Positions 1-12,815 of a DNA stretch of 64,000 nt are shown here, piece after piece. Position 1 is the first letter of the stretch; every line of letters starts with the position of its first letter. A model generated the notes under the pieces. The model did not search any database. It saw only the letters and a list, made by a program, of their open reading frames with translations, and was not told the DNA's origin. The stretch is from positions 124,001 to 188,000 of the forward strand of contig JAPEIS010000016.1 of the NCBI GenBank assembly GCA_029531795.1, in the 5' to 3' direction. The translations under genes were made by a program, and so were the position numbers. This DNA comes from Sclerotinia nivalis. Lineage: Eukaryota > Ascomycota > Leotiomycetes > Helotiales > Sclerotiniaceae.

Positions 1-242
1 GATGGACTTTGGGGTTATGGTCCTTGGCATGGATAATGGATGATGAGGGGAGAGCATAGCTTTATGAGCTTTATGAGCTTGGCCTGCGGGATGCAGCGCA
101 ACAGAGTCCAAAGTTGAGACTGAGAAAACGTTCATTCGCATTCTAGAGCTTTCCTGCTCGTCCATTTTCACTACCAAAGAAGGACCTACAAAATCAAGAT
201 CTACCGAATTAGAGAATAAAAGCTAACATCTTCAACTTCTAG

Positions 243-501
243 ACTGGAGCCAAGAAGACACAGAGGTACCCGGCGACAACACACATTTGTGGGAAGAGAG
301 CTGGGATGATGATGATACATCGGAGGATTTCTCCGCACAATTGAAGTATGTATTACCATGCCCCTCCTTTCGCAACTTATTGCATCGATTTCCGCACTCT
401 TTTCCATCATTTTCCACACACCCACCCTACTGTATAAATTCTAACCACCTTTCATTTACAGGGAAGAATTGAAGAAAGTCGAAGCGAACAAGAAAAGATG
501 A
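243..501 (+). CDS. SEM1: SEM1/DSS1 family proteasome lid subunit, 3' part
   Basis: This is the C-terminal part of the small acidic protein Sem1/Dss1, a subunit of the 26S proteasome lid that also works in TREX-2 mRNA export and, as DSS1, in recombination. Two exons are visible: 243-345, after a CTAG acceptor, and 462-501, after an intron at 346-461 (GTATGT...ACAG). The spliced reading gives the family signature: acidic residues around two WxxE/D motifs (WSQED, WEESWDDDD), then DFSAQLKEELKK and a basic end, stop TGA 499-501. The first exon(s), which normally encode the start and an acidic FEDFP-like segment, are not in the window. Bases 1-242 are therefore read as intron, and the gene as 5'-truncated by the window edge. 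It converges on the PGK gene. Confidence 0.88.
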
Positions 502-817
502 GCTGGGAATATGTGGTTCGTTCGACGATATACATTCGATCAGGAGTTTATGGGCATAACATCATATCACATACAGCATATCGCAGTACAAATTACTAGA
601 AGATGATAGGCATTCAATGGAGATGATCATGACTTGCAATTCTCTATAATAATGTTTTTTTTGGTCATTCATTTTGTCATCATTCCAACTGTCCCTTCGT
701 GATTTGAGCTATCATTTACTGCCTCCGCTCCTGACGAATCTTCCTAAAGGTTGGACTTATTTGAACGGTCTGACTTCCTATCAGAGCCGGACTTTTTTGC
801 TGATGTAACTTCCGAAT
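502..817. other. Convergent intergenic region
   Basis: This 316-bp spacer lies between the 3' ends of SEM1 (+) and PGK (-). It must hold both 3' UTRs and polyadenylation signals. It is AT-rich with a T-run near 655-665. I see no ORF or RNA gene. Confidence 0.7.
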
Positions 818-2456
818 TTACTTACTCGACAAAGCAGAAACACCTGGAAGGTCCTTGCCCTCGAGCAATTCCAAAGAAGCTCCACCACCAGTTGAAACAT
901 GGCTAAGCTTGCTCTCAACACCGTATTTAGCAGCGACCGTAGCGGTATCACCACCACCAATAATAACAATCTTTCCACTCTGTGCAGCATCAACAGCGGC
1001 ATCAAGAGTAGCCTTGGTACCCTTGGCAAAAGCATCGAACTCGAAGACTCCTGGTGGACCATTCCAGAGAATAGTCTTGGACTCATCAATGGCTTTCTTG
1101 TAGAGTTCGATACTCTTAGCTCCACAGTCGAGTCCCATCCATCCGTCTGGGATACCCTCCTCATCAGTAGCGGTACCAGTCTTAGCATCCTTGGCAAAGT
1201 TGTCTGCGGTAATGTAATCAACTGGCAAGACGAGCTCGACGTTGTTCTTCTTGGCCTTCTCAACGAGATCCTTAACGGTCTTGCTTCCAGCCTCATCGAA
1301 GAGGGAGTTGCCGATCTTGACACCCTCCAAGGTCTTCTTGAATGTGAATGCCATACCACCACAAACAATGAGTTTGTCAACTTTGCCGAGAAGGTTATCG
1401 ATCAATTGAATCTTATCGGAAACCTTGGCTCCTCCGAGAATAGCCAAGAATGGTCGTTGAGGGTTCTCCAATGCCTTGGCAAAGTACTCGAGTTCCTTCT
1501 TCATAAGGAATCCGGATGCCTTTTGTGGGAGATCGACACCGACCATAGAGCTGTGAGCTCTGTGGGCAGTTCCGAAAGCATCGTCTGGAACCATTAGTTA
1601 GCTGTTGAAATCCGTATGTCTCAAGCCTGTATTGAATGTTGAAATCAAAACTAGAGAATGAAAATCCACATTTTACCAGCCATAGATGGGTGGAATTGAC
1701 GCCGGGAATTCACATGTCCCTCCGAACATCTGAGTGACTGAAATGTTGCTGGACAATAAAAGTCCACAATCCGCAATAAAAGGGGGAAAAAAGGTACTCA
1801 CTGATATAAATATCCCCCAAAGCGGTCAAACCCTTTCTAAACTCCTCCACCTTCTCCTTATCAGCCTTAACCTTCTTTCCCTCAGCATCCTTCGAGGATC
1901 CCTCCTCCTCAGCATGGAATCTCAAATTCTCAAGCAAGACAACCTGTCCCCCAGTCGCCTTGTTAACAATCTCCTCAACCTCCTTTCCCACACAATCCGG
2001 CGCCATCTCGACCTTCTTGCCTCCCAAAAGCTTCTCGAGCTCTGGAACTACGGGCTTTAACGAGTATTTAGCGTTGACTTTTCCATCTGGGCGTCCGAGA
2101 TGAGACATAAGGATAACGGCTTTGGCGCCATTGTCGATGGCATATTTGATGGTTGGGACGGCACCGGCGATACGTTGGTTGTTGGTGATGTTTTTGTCGG
2201 AGTCGAGGGGGACGTTGAAATCAACCTAGTGGGAGCGGAGGAGGTTAGTGCGGTTCATTATTTTAGATGCCGTTATTTAGTATGTCCCAGTAGATATTGG
2301 TCATTCAAGATACCCAATATGTACTCAGCAGAGCATACTTATGTAGTATAGGATGAAGATTTGATGGGTAGATTAGAACAATAAACATACTCTGATCAAA
2401 ACTCTCTTATCCTTCACATCCACATCAGTGATAGAAAGCTTGTTTGAAAGAGACAT
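818..2456 (-). CDS. PGK1: Phosphoglycerate kinase
   Basis: Cytosolic phosphoglycerate kinase, the glycolytic enzyme that moves the phosphate of 1,3-bisphosphoglycerate to ADP. It has three exons on the minus strand: 2391-2456, 1802-2225 and 818-1584. Introns 2226-2390 (GTATGT...CTAG) and 1585-1801 (GTGAGT...CCAG) keep frame, and the product is 418 aa, the usual fungal length. Visible motifs are RVDFNVPL at the N-terminus (about 22-29), SHLGRPDGK (63-71, triose-binding side), [12 protein letters not shown], the hinge-region [32 protein letters not shown] and the nucleotide-loop [10 protein letters not shown]. All key motifs are present, so it should be active. The start ATG at 2454-2456 opens MSLSNKLSI, typical of fungal PGK. 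The intron early in the N-domain is common in highly expressed fungal genes. Confidence 0.97.
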
Positions 2457-3287
2457 CTTCAAGGTGTTCGATCTGAATATCTAGGTAATAATTGAAAGAA
2501 GAAGATCGAGAATAGTCAATCTTCTTATTATTTTGTTCGAAAGATTTAAAAGGTTGAAGTGATTTAGAAATTGGTTGAGGAAGAAACAAAAATGAAAGCA
2601 AAAGGGGACGTGAGTTGAGATTTGATGGAATGCCAATGCCCCTCTATCATGGTGGGGTGCTTTTTCTTGAGAGGGGAGCTTCTTCGGCAGCTTGTCGGGG
2701 GTTGTCCGTGACCTTGTTGGATCAAACCTCAAGCAATCTAGCTCATTATTTTATAAGGGTCCAAGTATGAGGCATTTTGAGATGTTGATATTTGCTTAAA
2801 CCATTGGAGAGATGAATATTGTGTTTTACAACTTTGTACTTTACAAGTTATTTATGATCTCCACTAACATGTCTAGATACCCGTTCCAGCCAGCCTATTT
2901 CATTGGAGGGCATGAGGAGGCATGCGAGGTGGTTACCTGTACTCGTATAGGTAGGAATATATGAAAGATCAAATGCCCACTCTGAAGGGTCACGAATATC
3001 AGGCCAATGCATTATTGCTAATAGATGTGTACTTTGTTGGATTCATTCGATATGTATATCTGTGATCTAGAAAAAAACAACATCGTGATATCCGCCTCCA
3101 AAATCCGGCGCCAAACACCATTTCAATGTCCCAACCAGATATGAAAAATGAAACTCGTAATACATAGATATATTTTCCAGTGTAACCTATCCAGATCAAA
3201 AATCCTGGACCTAGAACTCCATTCCTTCCCTATGCCGCTGACTCCGGTTCATTCGTACGCCACTCATCCATATACTCGGGTCTGGAG
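2457..3287. promoter_or_regulatory. PGK promoter and Mpv17-gene terminator region
   Basis: About 830 bp lies between two genes on the minus strand. The PGK-proximal part (2457-2720) is purine-rich on the plus strand, hence a pyrimidine-rich leader on the coding strand, as is usual upstream of highly expressed fungal glycolytic genes. No clear TATA box or conserved site was recognised. The short ORFs in the region show no protein-like features. Confidence 0.4.
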
Positions 3288-4351
3288 TTATAGTAATCTG
3301 ATGTTTGGTGACACCGGAGCCGATCGAACATCCAAAGCATCTTCAGCGGCATTTGACAAGGAGAGGTAAGCAGTCCAGGCAATACCAACGGTTGAGACGA
3401 ATGGCTGTAGATGTGATTAGCAATTAAGGCTTTGTATTAAAAGTCCATCAGGAGAAACCTACCAATTGGAATTGAATTGGCATAAGTCGGAAATTGATAA
3501 TTTGTACCAAAGGCCAAACCATAAAATTAGCCTTGAGAGTTGGCAGATACATATCTCGTAGCTTTTGAGCAACTGCTCTCTTTCCGCCACCCTCTGCGAT
3601 GGTCATAACAGTGAAGAAGTTGGCGATACCTATGAAATGTCAGTCGTCTTACATTCTAACGAAATCACGGAATTTCATACCGACTGGTGCAAAGATTAGT
3701 TGATCCATTGCAACCATTTTGAGTGCTGGTGCAAGACCGCTCGACTTTGTGATCGGAAATGCCCTCGATAGGAATTGGAACCATTTGAACTGTATAGGCG
3801 CCATCGCAAATCCATATGCCATAAACCTTGTCAATCGCTCGAAATCAAAAGGTGGAGGCAGAACCTTGGAATCTGGGATAAGTTCACGATCGTTAAGTGG
3901 ATTTTTCGTATCTAGTTCGTGGATTTCTATAGCCAAAGAATCGTCCTTCCTTACCCCTCCGGGTTTTCGTACTGCCGCTTGTCTTATGGATGTTATGGAT
4001 TGTGCCACTGTATCCGCTATGCCACCCAACACTGCGTTCGTAACCATCATAGTGAGTACTGGACGGGCGGCATAGTAGCTGTTAAATTTCGCGGTGAGTC
4101 TCCCGACCATTATGAGTTCGATGAGGAAAATGATTGTATGAATGAGAGGCTGTAATTGCGAAAAAGTATTAGTATTTGAATACTGGAAAATGGTTCTTGC
4201 CCTAAGATCACTTCTAGGCAGCCCAGCCCAGCACCGAAGTAAAAACAGGATCAAATGGAAAGCACGCAAAACTCACAACTCTGCCGTAGATGTACTTGCT
4301 ATTTGCTGTTCGCATAAAGCGTCGCCGTTGGATTTCGAACGGTAGAGGCAT
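3288..4351 (-). CDS. Mpv17/PMP22 (Sym1-like) membrane protein
   Basis: Small integral membrane protein of the Mpv17/PMP22/Sym1 family, found in the mitochondrial inner membrane or peroxisomes and linked to stress and metabolite exchange. Four exons keep frame: 4277-4351, 3681-4149, 3463-3629 and 3288-3404, giving 275 aa. Family landmarks are YYAARPVLTMMVTNAVLGGIAD near the N-terminus (split here as YYAARPVLTMM and TNAVLGG), YGFAMAPIQFKWFQFL, and the C-terminal signature WPLVQIINFRLMP followed by PFVSTVGIAWTAYLS. A hydrophilic insert of about 40 residues sits between the first and second membrane segments, common in filamentous fungi. The first exon encodes a basic, presequence-like stretch rich in R (EIQRRRFMRTA). 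An alternative start is the ATG at about 4111 (MVGRLTAKF), which would make that exon leader. Confidence 0.88.
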
Positions 4352-5545
4352 GGTTGGGAAAGAGAAGGTAGGTAAACAGAAATAAATGGGTGTAAGAATT
4401 GGATGGTGGGTTTCTCGTAAAAGTATGACGACAGACAAAGACAAGTTCGACGATCTTTTAGTTTCCCGATAAATCGCACCGCGAATTAATTATGTATAGC
4501 CTTAAGCTTGATATTATTCGCTTTCGTATAGTATAAATCTCTCCAACCGGATAGATTGTAAAAATAACTTAGAAAATAAATAAATGCTTCCGAAATACGA
4601 CAAATATTGAATAAGAATACTTAAAATCAATTGTGAAAGATGATTGAAGAGAAAGAGGGGAAAGAAATTGTCGCCCTTCCCTGAAACTACTGAGCCACTT
4701 CTTTCACGAGGCAATGATAGTTCTAATGTTAGTTTCAGTTACGAAAATCATTCGCTAGCATTCATTCATGCATTGATCCTTTCGAGATTTGATGTCGAAT
4801 AAATTATAAATTGCAATGAGTACATATTTACTCAGCGCTTGTGCTTTATTCATTTCTTCTCCTTAGGAAAAACCTGGAAGCTTTCGGATGTGTTAGTTGG
4901 TATGATATATGTAAACTTTATCATGGAGTCCAAAAGTCAATGTCGTCCTCTGGAAATTATTCAGGGGGTGCATGGTGTGTAAAATCTACAAGTTATATTG
5001 CTCGTAGTTTAGTTTCTAAAGCTTTAAAACGGCGATTTCTCTTTTCCAAATTTTGTGGTAGACTCAAGGAGTCTTGCCTTTAGCTGCCTCGATTTAACTT
5101 TCCTCAAGGATGCTCTAGTGAGTCGAATCTTTACCATCAGCTTAGTAGCTGAAAAGTTTCATTCCTATCAGTACTGGATTAACGTCTTTCATCTCTGAGA
5201 ATATCGCATTTGTTGAAAATAAGATGCTTATAGTAGTATCTACTGCTATCAGCCTAAGAGCTGTTTCAATTTCAAATCCCGTTTCCTATCAAATTCCAAC
5301 TATGAGCAATCTCGGTCAATATATTGTGCAAATCCATTCCTAGGATTGAGATAAACCCTTTCGTGAGCTCACCGGGAGTCCATTAATAAGGTCATAATAT
5401 CCCATTACGTCCTAGAACAACCAAATATGAGTATATCCTCCCATCACTTTCAGCAAGCCACCGTCTTCAAAGAAATTCACCCACTTCCCACCAATCACCT
5501 CTCAGCTATTCTCGACAACCAACACTATCACCCCTTCATCGTGTC
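4352..5545. other. Intergenic region
   Basis: About 1.2 kb between two minus-strand genes. Its right part is the 3' flank of the secreted-protein gene and its left part the promoter of the Mpv17-family gene. Short ORFs (for example 4841-5083) have no recognisable domain. Nothing else is supported. Confidence 0.5.
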
Positions 5546-6121
5546 CTAACACTTAAATAGCGCATAACAATCATAAGTACCATCTGCCTCAATTGCACAC
5601 CACCAACCCGGAATTCCACCATCCGTACCACCAACCCCATAATGACCGCCCGCATAAACAAAGCTAGGAGATGCAGTAGGACTATTTCCCGTCAACACGA
5701 CTCCATAAGGCAATTGTGAAGCCAGGAAATGAGTCTGGTATAACGCAAGACCAGTTGTACCACCAATGACATTGCAAGATGGGTTGAAGATCCAGGCATC
5801 TTGGACGAGGGGATTGCCGGAAGGTTTGCATTTCGTGGCGAGTTGACAGATTCCGGGTGACTGCATATTGCAGACTGGTGGATTTGGCGGGCCAGGAGAA
5901 GATGGTGGGGATATAGGAGCAGAGGTACTGATTGGAGGTGTGGATGAAGGTGTTGAAACTGGCGGTGGTTGAGGAGTTGTGGAGGGAGGAGGAGAGGTTT
6001 GGACTGAAGATACAGTACAGGGAGATTGTCGACGGTTGTGACGGCGAGCTCCAACTATATTGTCGCTCGAAAGGAAGAGGAAGATGGCGAAAAACGCCAC
6101 GATGTACCTCAAATGCTGCAT
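5546..6121 (-). CDS. Small secreted cysteine-rich protein
   Basis: Unrecognised secreted protein of 191 aa, single exon. I take the ATG at 6119-6121 because it puts a clean signal peptide first: MQHLRY, a hydrophobic core (VAFFAIFLFL) and a likely cleavage after NIVGA. An in-frame upstream ATG at 6175 would only add a hydrophilic extension. After a basic stretch (RRHNRR) comes a Pro/Ser/Thr linker of about 60 residues, probably O-glycosylated, then a C-terminal domain. The mature protein has eight cysteines, one before the linker and seven after it, the last at the C-terminus, which suggests four disulphides. Aromatic and glycine-rich motifs (GGHYGVGG, GWWCAIEADGTYDCY) mark the domain. It could be a cell-wall protein or a candidate effector. 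I recognise no family. Confidence 0.75.
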   Translation of the reverse strand: MQHLRYIVAFFAIFLFLSSDNIVGARRHNRRQSPCTVSSVQTSPPPSTTPQPPPVSTPSSTPPISTSAPISPPSSPGPPNPPVCNMQSPGICQLATKCKPSGNPLVQDAWIFNPSCNVIGGTTGLALYQTHFLASQLPYGVVLTGNSPTASPSFVYAGGHYGVGGTDGGIPGWWCAIEADGTYDCYALFKC

Positions 6122-7195
6122 TGTTTTCCTGTTTCCGTTCAGCGCACTTCTTTCATCGCAAGAGTATACTTTCACTATACCTGATAGATGATACCTGCTA
6201 CTGTATTCGTTGGGGAGTTGCAGCGTCTAAACTTAAGTAAGTTGCTTGTCTTCGGGCCCTCGTACTGCTTTGTTGAGTATTGCAAGTGCAATGAGACTTT
6301 AAGAGAGGGAGTTACAGACTAGTTGTAACAGAACTTACCTGTTTCACTCCTCCTCCTACTGCTCTATCAAATGTTCCAAGTGCCTTGTGACTTTTATTTG
6401 CAATTTTAGATTCACCTCGGGACGAAAGTAAATACCCATAAAAGGAGGGAAAATAAATCTCAGTTTCAGTAAAATGAGCTACAAATTCTCATCTGATATA
6501 TAAAGACAAGAGAAATTATTGAGTTTTAGGTGTATAGGTAAAAAAGTGTTGGTTGTTGACAATTGTTTAACAAGTGCACAAGTCGCATGCCATCGTCTGA
6601 TGACCCCGGCACTAGCGTTTCCAGGCTTCACTGAGATCATTACTTCAACACTACTCGAGTTTTGTATCATTCCTCGTCTGAATGTGGTAAGTTCTTCATT
6701 CTAGGAAGGAATTCTCGGTCATATTGCCTAATAGTTTTTATGTACCGTGGAATGTTGCACAAAATTTTGTGCAAAGTGTAATATATACGTAATTGTGTTT
6801 ATGTACTTGTTTCACACTTTTGAAGTTCATACTCGAAAAACATTTCCCCCTCCCTTGTGTCTCAGCACACATATCGAGTAAAAATCATGAGATTCGGATG
6901 ACAAGAATGAGAAATAAAAGCTAATAGAAATAGGGTATTCGTAAGGGAAAGACATAACTTTGGATATCAGGCGCTTTAAAACTCCAAGAAAAACAATAGA
7001 ATAAAATAAAAAAGATACAGTCTAACAATCAATAACCGCGGAAAGTTTTGTGATCGCCAGAGGAAATAACCCAGCACATCACCATACATACTCCAGAACA
7101 CCACAATAGAGATTCTCTGCCACATCCGACCATCCTTTCAGCGACCATCTAACAGCGATACCACAGTACATGGTTGTCGAAAATATTCGGAGATT
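6122..7195. other. Intergenic region, promoter of secreted-protein gene
   Basis: About 1.07 kb. The part next to 6121 is the promoter and leader of the secreted-protein gene. Two similar runs around 6290 and 6380 (agtgcaatgagac / aagtgccttgtgac) look like weak imperfect copies. No convincing ORF or RNA gene. Confidence 0.4.
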
Positions 7196-7650
7196 TCAAT
7201 TTTCTCTGCTCGATCCGTTGACACCTTGACGTCGATCGGGGTTTGAGTTCTTCCCTTGTCGGAGCTCAAGGGTGATTGATGGGAAGTCCAAAGTACCTTC
7301 GCCACCCGTGCCTAGCGTTGTCGAGACCACTGCCTCAAGGGTATGCATAGCTTGCATGATGTCGTTCGAGTCGATCGACTTTGTGGAAGGAGGGTTGTGA
7401 TTTTCTTCGAAACTTGCATCCATCGTGGATGTTCGTGCAGCAAGCAGCTCAGCGATTTGGTGCACTATATACAAAGAAGTTAGGAAATGGCATATAAGAG
7501 AGTTTGGTAGTACTTGCGGTCATCTGTTCTCAGTGGTTGTCGATATTTTCGCCAGATATACACAAGACCCACGAAGACCATGGTGACTCTGTACGCCACA
7601 GTTGCGATGACATCCGGGGTCCACATCATCTGAGCTGGTACGGGCGGCAT
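7196..7650 (-). CDS. Small one-TM protein with probable GC-AG intron
   Basis: Hypothetical protein of 133 aa in two exons, 7518-7650 and 7196-7464. The frames only join if a 53-bp intron (7465-7517) is removed that begins GCAAGT and ends TATAG. It has a good CTAAC branch point (ttCCTAACttc) about 16 bp before the acceptor. The other nearby donor (GTACTA) leads to an immediate stop, so GC-AG is the better reading. The protein starts MPPVPAQMMWTPDVIATV, has one membrane segment (about residues 14-32, VAYRVTMVFVGLVYIW) followed by basic residues (RKYRQ), then a hydrophilic tail of about 90 residues. That layout suggests a small tail-in-cytosol membrane protein. No family recognised. Confidence 0.6.
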
Positions 7651-9741
7651 GTTTCGAGAAGGTACGGAGTATTGAATTAGCGCGCGCTCGTGTGTTTTGG
7701 TGTAAATATATCAAGGAGAGATATAGGTCAATTAGACCACACGGCAGGAGATTCGTGGCGGTCAATTATTCCTTCGGTGGAGGGCGGTAAGTGGGGCGGA
7801 GCTATATGCTTTGTTAAGAGTAATGATATCAATTTCGATGAAACGAATAGCGAGGATGGATAAGTAGGCTTCAGGTTGCGATAATTAGGAAGAGATTCGC
7901 GAGGCTAAAGAGACGTGGAACAAGTACTGCTTGTCTTCAACAGAACTTTCGTAGAGAAAAATCGTCTAACGCGTTCGGAATGAGGGGGGAATATAAAAAT
8001 GGGAGTCGAGGGTAGGATATATTCATGACCGTGAATACCTACGTATTCAAGCCTGCCTTTAGTTCAGCTTGTTGCCACTTAACAACACTGCGTCGCCACG
8101 TCTGATTTGCTGGACGTTCTGCCAACTCCATTGATGCCATATTATTATCGTGAAAAGAATAATATTGTGAGAAAGCTATGTTCCGGAAGAAGTGTATGTG
8201 CTAGCGTTAGGCTAGCACGTGTTTCTGGTAATTCTAGCCAAATGTAGGTACTTGAGCGTGACACAGAAACGCGGTACAAGTCCAAACATCAATGACAAGG
8301 ATTCAAAAAGCTCTGGCGATGCAGATTCGATGAACGATTGGAAAAAGAGCGGACACCCGAGAACTTGATGTTCACGTATGAAATATTGGGATGAAAAAAG
8401 ACGAAGTCTCAGCGAGCTGGAAGGTACAGAAGAGCTCCGTGGGTTCTACAGTAGGAACCTGGTTCTACCAGACTGAAAATTTGGTGACCAATCAAATACG
8501 GTATGAAGAGGTATCCCGTATAACCAATCTTATAACTGAGTCGTGTTAGCACACAACACGCGCTTCAGAAATTCGAGGTTGATTCAATATCACAGGATAT
8601 AGTACTCTATCGAGAAGGTGACAGACCCCTCCACCTCCACACTAGCTTCTTGAGAGAAGTATTATCCAAATAAATCACAAACTGCAAAATAAAGCAATTC
8701 CCAAAAAATGCACTTTGACCCCTAATTTTTTTCCCCCTCATCCCAGATGTTCCATTCCCGAGGTATCACAGCTATAATGCACTCTGACTCCGTAGCTGCC
8801 CAAGCGATGGAACGCTAATATGCATCGCCTTTGCTACGATAGGGCTACGATAGGGCTTCAAGGCCGACAGGTAGGAGAACCAATTAATTTTCAACAGAAC
8901 GTATGTCCGCCTTGCTATGTCACTTTTGAGCTGATCGTGAAAGCTTGTCGTGCATCTGTTTTGCATCTATTGTGTATGGTATGGCCTCCTTCGGGGACAA
9001 TTTTGGTATATGTATGGTTTTCCGATGTATGTTGTGTGACGTAACGTTGCACGTCGTCATGTTGCACCGCATTCATTTCGGACAATCCTAGCACGGGTTT
9101 TTGATCTTAGAGCCATATGAATGAGGGGGGTAAAGGGTTTTGAGGGCTAAAGAATTATTAAAGAAAGGAAGTGCCTTAAGCTTAGAAGATGGAAAAGCTT
9201 TGGAGGAGTGAAAGGCTTCAAGGAAGACAGAAATCCGAGTTTTAACACTAAACATGATATTACAATATGCGATATACAACATACAATATACAGTTATAAA
9301 TTACAACGGAAATTCACGATCTACATTGGAAAACATAGATGTATCAAAGTTGTCCCAAAAGACATTATAGCCGTACACTAGGATAACACCTAATTGATTC
9401 ACATGAATCAAAACGACAGATTGAAAAAATTTCAGGGTAAAGAATTGCAAAACATTCATTTCCTTGGAATTTTCTAATGTGGCGATACACTTTTCGAAAG
9501 CTTGGCCAGAGAATCCAGATTATGCTTTGCACGAAGATTTACTACGATGGCTTCACGTTGATATGGGCTGTGTACGGAGTACAGAAGCTTGTGACATATG
9601 GGTGATGACGCATCTCAGAATCATCTCACTCAAGGCGATGCTTGCCCTAATCAACTAAGATGCCCCCAAGAAAATTTAATAAAAAAAGACTAGTGCTTCC
9701 CCAAAAGATCAATTCATTTTATAAGCTAACATCAAACAATC
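7651..9741. other. Gene-poor intergenic region
   Basis: About 2.1 kb without a supported gene. It contains a perfect 8-bp inverted repeat around a 5-base loop at 8198-8218 and two copies of the 9-mer TACGGAGTA (7663-7671, 9573-9581). Short ORFs in it (8772-8966, 8820-9044, 9088-9282, 9464-9658) show no domain or signal peptide. Confidence 0.5.
8198..8218. repeat. Perfect inverted repeat (8-bp arms, 5-base loop)
   Basis: GTGCTAGC (8198-8205), loop gttag, GCTAGCAC (8211-8218). It lies in the intergenic region and could form a hairpin or be a dyad protein-binding site. It is not next to a gene end. Confidence 0.7.
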
Positions 9742-11195
<1,454 letters not shown>

Positions 11196-11946
11196 AGGCA
11201 GGAGGATACGATCTCATTCATCATTTTATGAAAATGGTTGGGACAACCAAGTAGAGGGTATCGGAAATTGACATTGCAATAAAGGTTGTGTACTCGCAAC
11301 CAGACTTGGGAATGTCTTACTCTGTATTTGCAAGAGGTTACATTGGAAGAGGGGCACGGACTAGCGGCAATGACTATCCTCTGTGAGCTTTGATAAAATG
11401 GACGGATCATCGGAAGATGGTCAATTTTGTAGCTTGGAATATCATGAGAATATGAGATTATGCCATTGTTCATAAAATATACAGAGTGATATTCCTAGAA
11501 GATATAGAAGATCAAGTCACTCCCAAGTCCAACACATGAATTGTCGTGCTGGTTGAAAGTGTTTGCTACTAGATCATTGTTCATAACATAACCATATATC
11601 CATTTCGTTTGACCATCATTTCCTTCGTTCTCCTATTGTTCGTCAACTATGCCGTTCATACAAACTGAGCCTCCCACCTTGTCTAGTACGACTAGGATTA
11701 TTCAGATATCCTTCAAATCTGCCCCGAATGATCATGCTCGTCTTGGATTACCTCCGTCAATAACCCTAGACTGCAAGATTCTTTCCCTTGAGAACCTTGT
11801 GAAGATACTCACGAGTAGTGCGAGACTGTGCCCTCCAATAGTTAGTTTAGCTTTTGATTACATGCTTCATTTGAGACATTTTAATGCTCAATGATGCAAA
11901 TGTTCACACAGAAATTGCCTGTCTTATTTTGGACAGAAATTCATAT
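11196..11946. other. Intergenic region
   Basis: About 750 bp between two degenerate genes facing each other. An 81-codon plus-strand ORF (11649-11894) and a 93-codon minus-strand ORF (11192-11473) exist but have no recognisable motif. I do not call either. Confidence 0.4.
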
Positions 11947-12815
11947 TCAAATATACCTTCTTCCCAGGACCTGCCGAGCAACCTCCTTCAACTTCTGTAT
12001 AAATGTAACTTTAGCCTCAGGAATCCTAAATCCGTGTTTCGTAAAAGAAACACCTGGACTACACAGACATCTAGCAGCTTCATCACAAACAAATTTTACC
12101 GCTGAATCTCTGTTGCATATGGGGTGTTGAAAAAGCATGAGCCATCCCAAGTACCAACGTATAAACTTCACGACTTTTGGTTCCCTCCCATCAGCATGAC
12201 GGGTATATGATTTCTCATCTACAGTCCACATCATGTCAAGTTTGCAAAGCGAGGATGTCGCCAAGCGGAGATTTGAAGGATACAAAGGATCTTCGGGTAT
12301 GTCAGTACAACACGATGGCAGATTTGATGAATCCATATCCTTTCTCATGATACGAAATTTTTGGGTGCGCGAGCGCAGCATTTGTAAAGCGGTCAAATGG
12401 CTGAAGAGAAAGGCATCGAGAGCGCGACGATAGTCTATAGCCATATAGACAAGTGTGCCTCCTAATTTACAAGCAAAGACTGATCGGTAATATTTCAAAG
12501 CTACTTCTCTACCATCTTGACAGGCGTGGGGGGTATTTGAAACGATACACTACGCTGTAAGGAAAAAAGTTTCGTCGTGGACGTATGCGCTGCTTTGTTG
12601 GTATTGATCGACTTGCGGTCTTTCATCGAGGAGGACTTCAATGCCTTCGTGATGATTTGGGCATCGATATCTGCAGCAGCTATGTCCCATATTTGAACCT
12701 GGAGCTCCTTAGAAATCTTCGAAACATGAAATTTCATCCAAGGGAGCTTTACGTCTCTGTGTGGCCTGCTATTCGTCAGTTTTCTGCATGATGGCGTCTT
12801 CAACGTCATTGCCAA
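11947..12815 (-). pseudogene. 2EXR-domain-like protein gene, frameshifted
   Basis: A minus-strand gene resembling the fungal 2EXR family of unknown function. It is read in two frames: 12501-12815 (N-terminal part) and 11947-12498 (C-terminal part). The first holds the family start, FHVSKISKELQVQIWDIAA. The second begins within the usual ALKYYRSVFACKLGG motif. The first frame ends at TAG 12501-12503 inside GAGAAGTAGCTTTG, where one extra base would restore VEKVALKYY. No GT-AG pair is available there, so this is a one-base deletion or a sequencing error. The C-terminal part (RWYLGWLMLF, AVKFVCDEAARCLC) looks otherwise protein-like. Confidence 0.55.

Noticed and set aside
899..1597. 232-codon plus-strand ORF
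   Set aside because: It is the antisense shadow of PGK exon 3.
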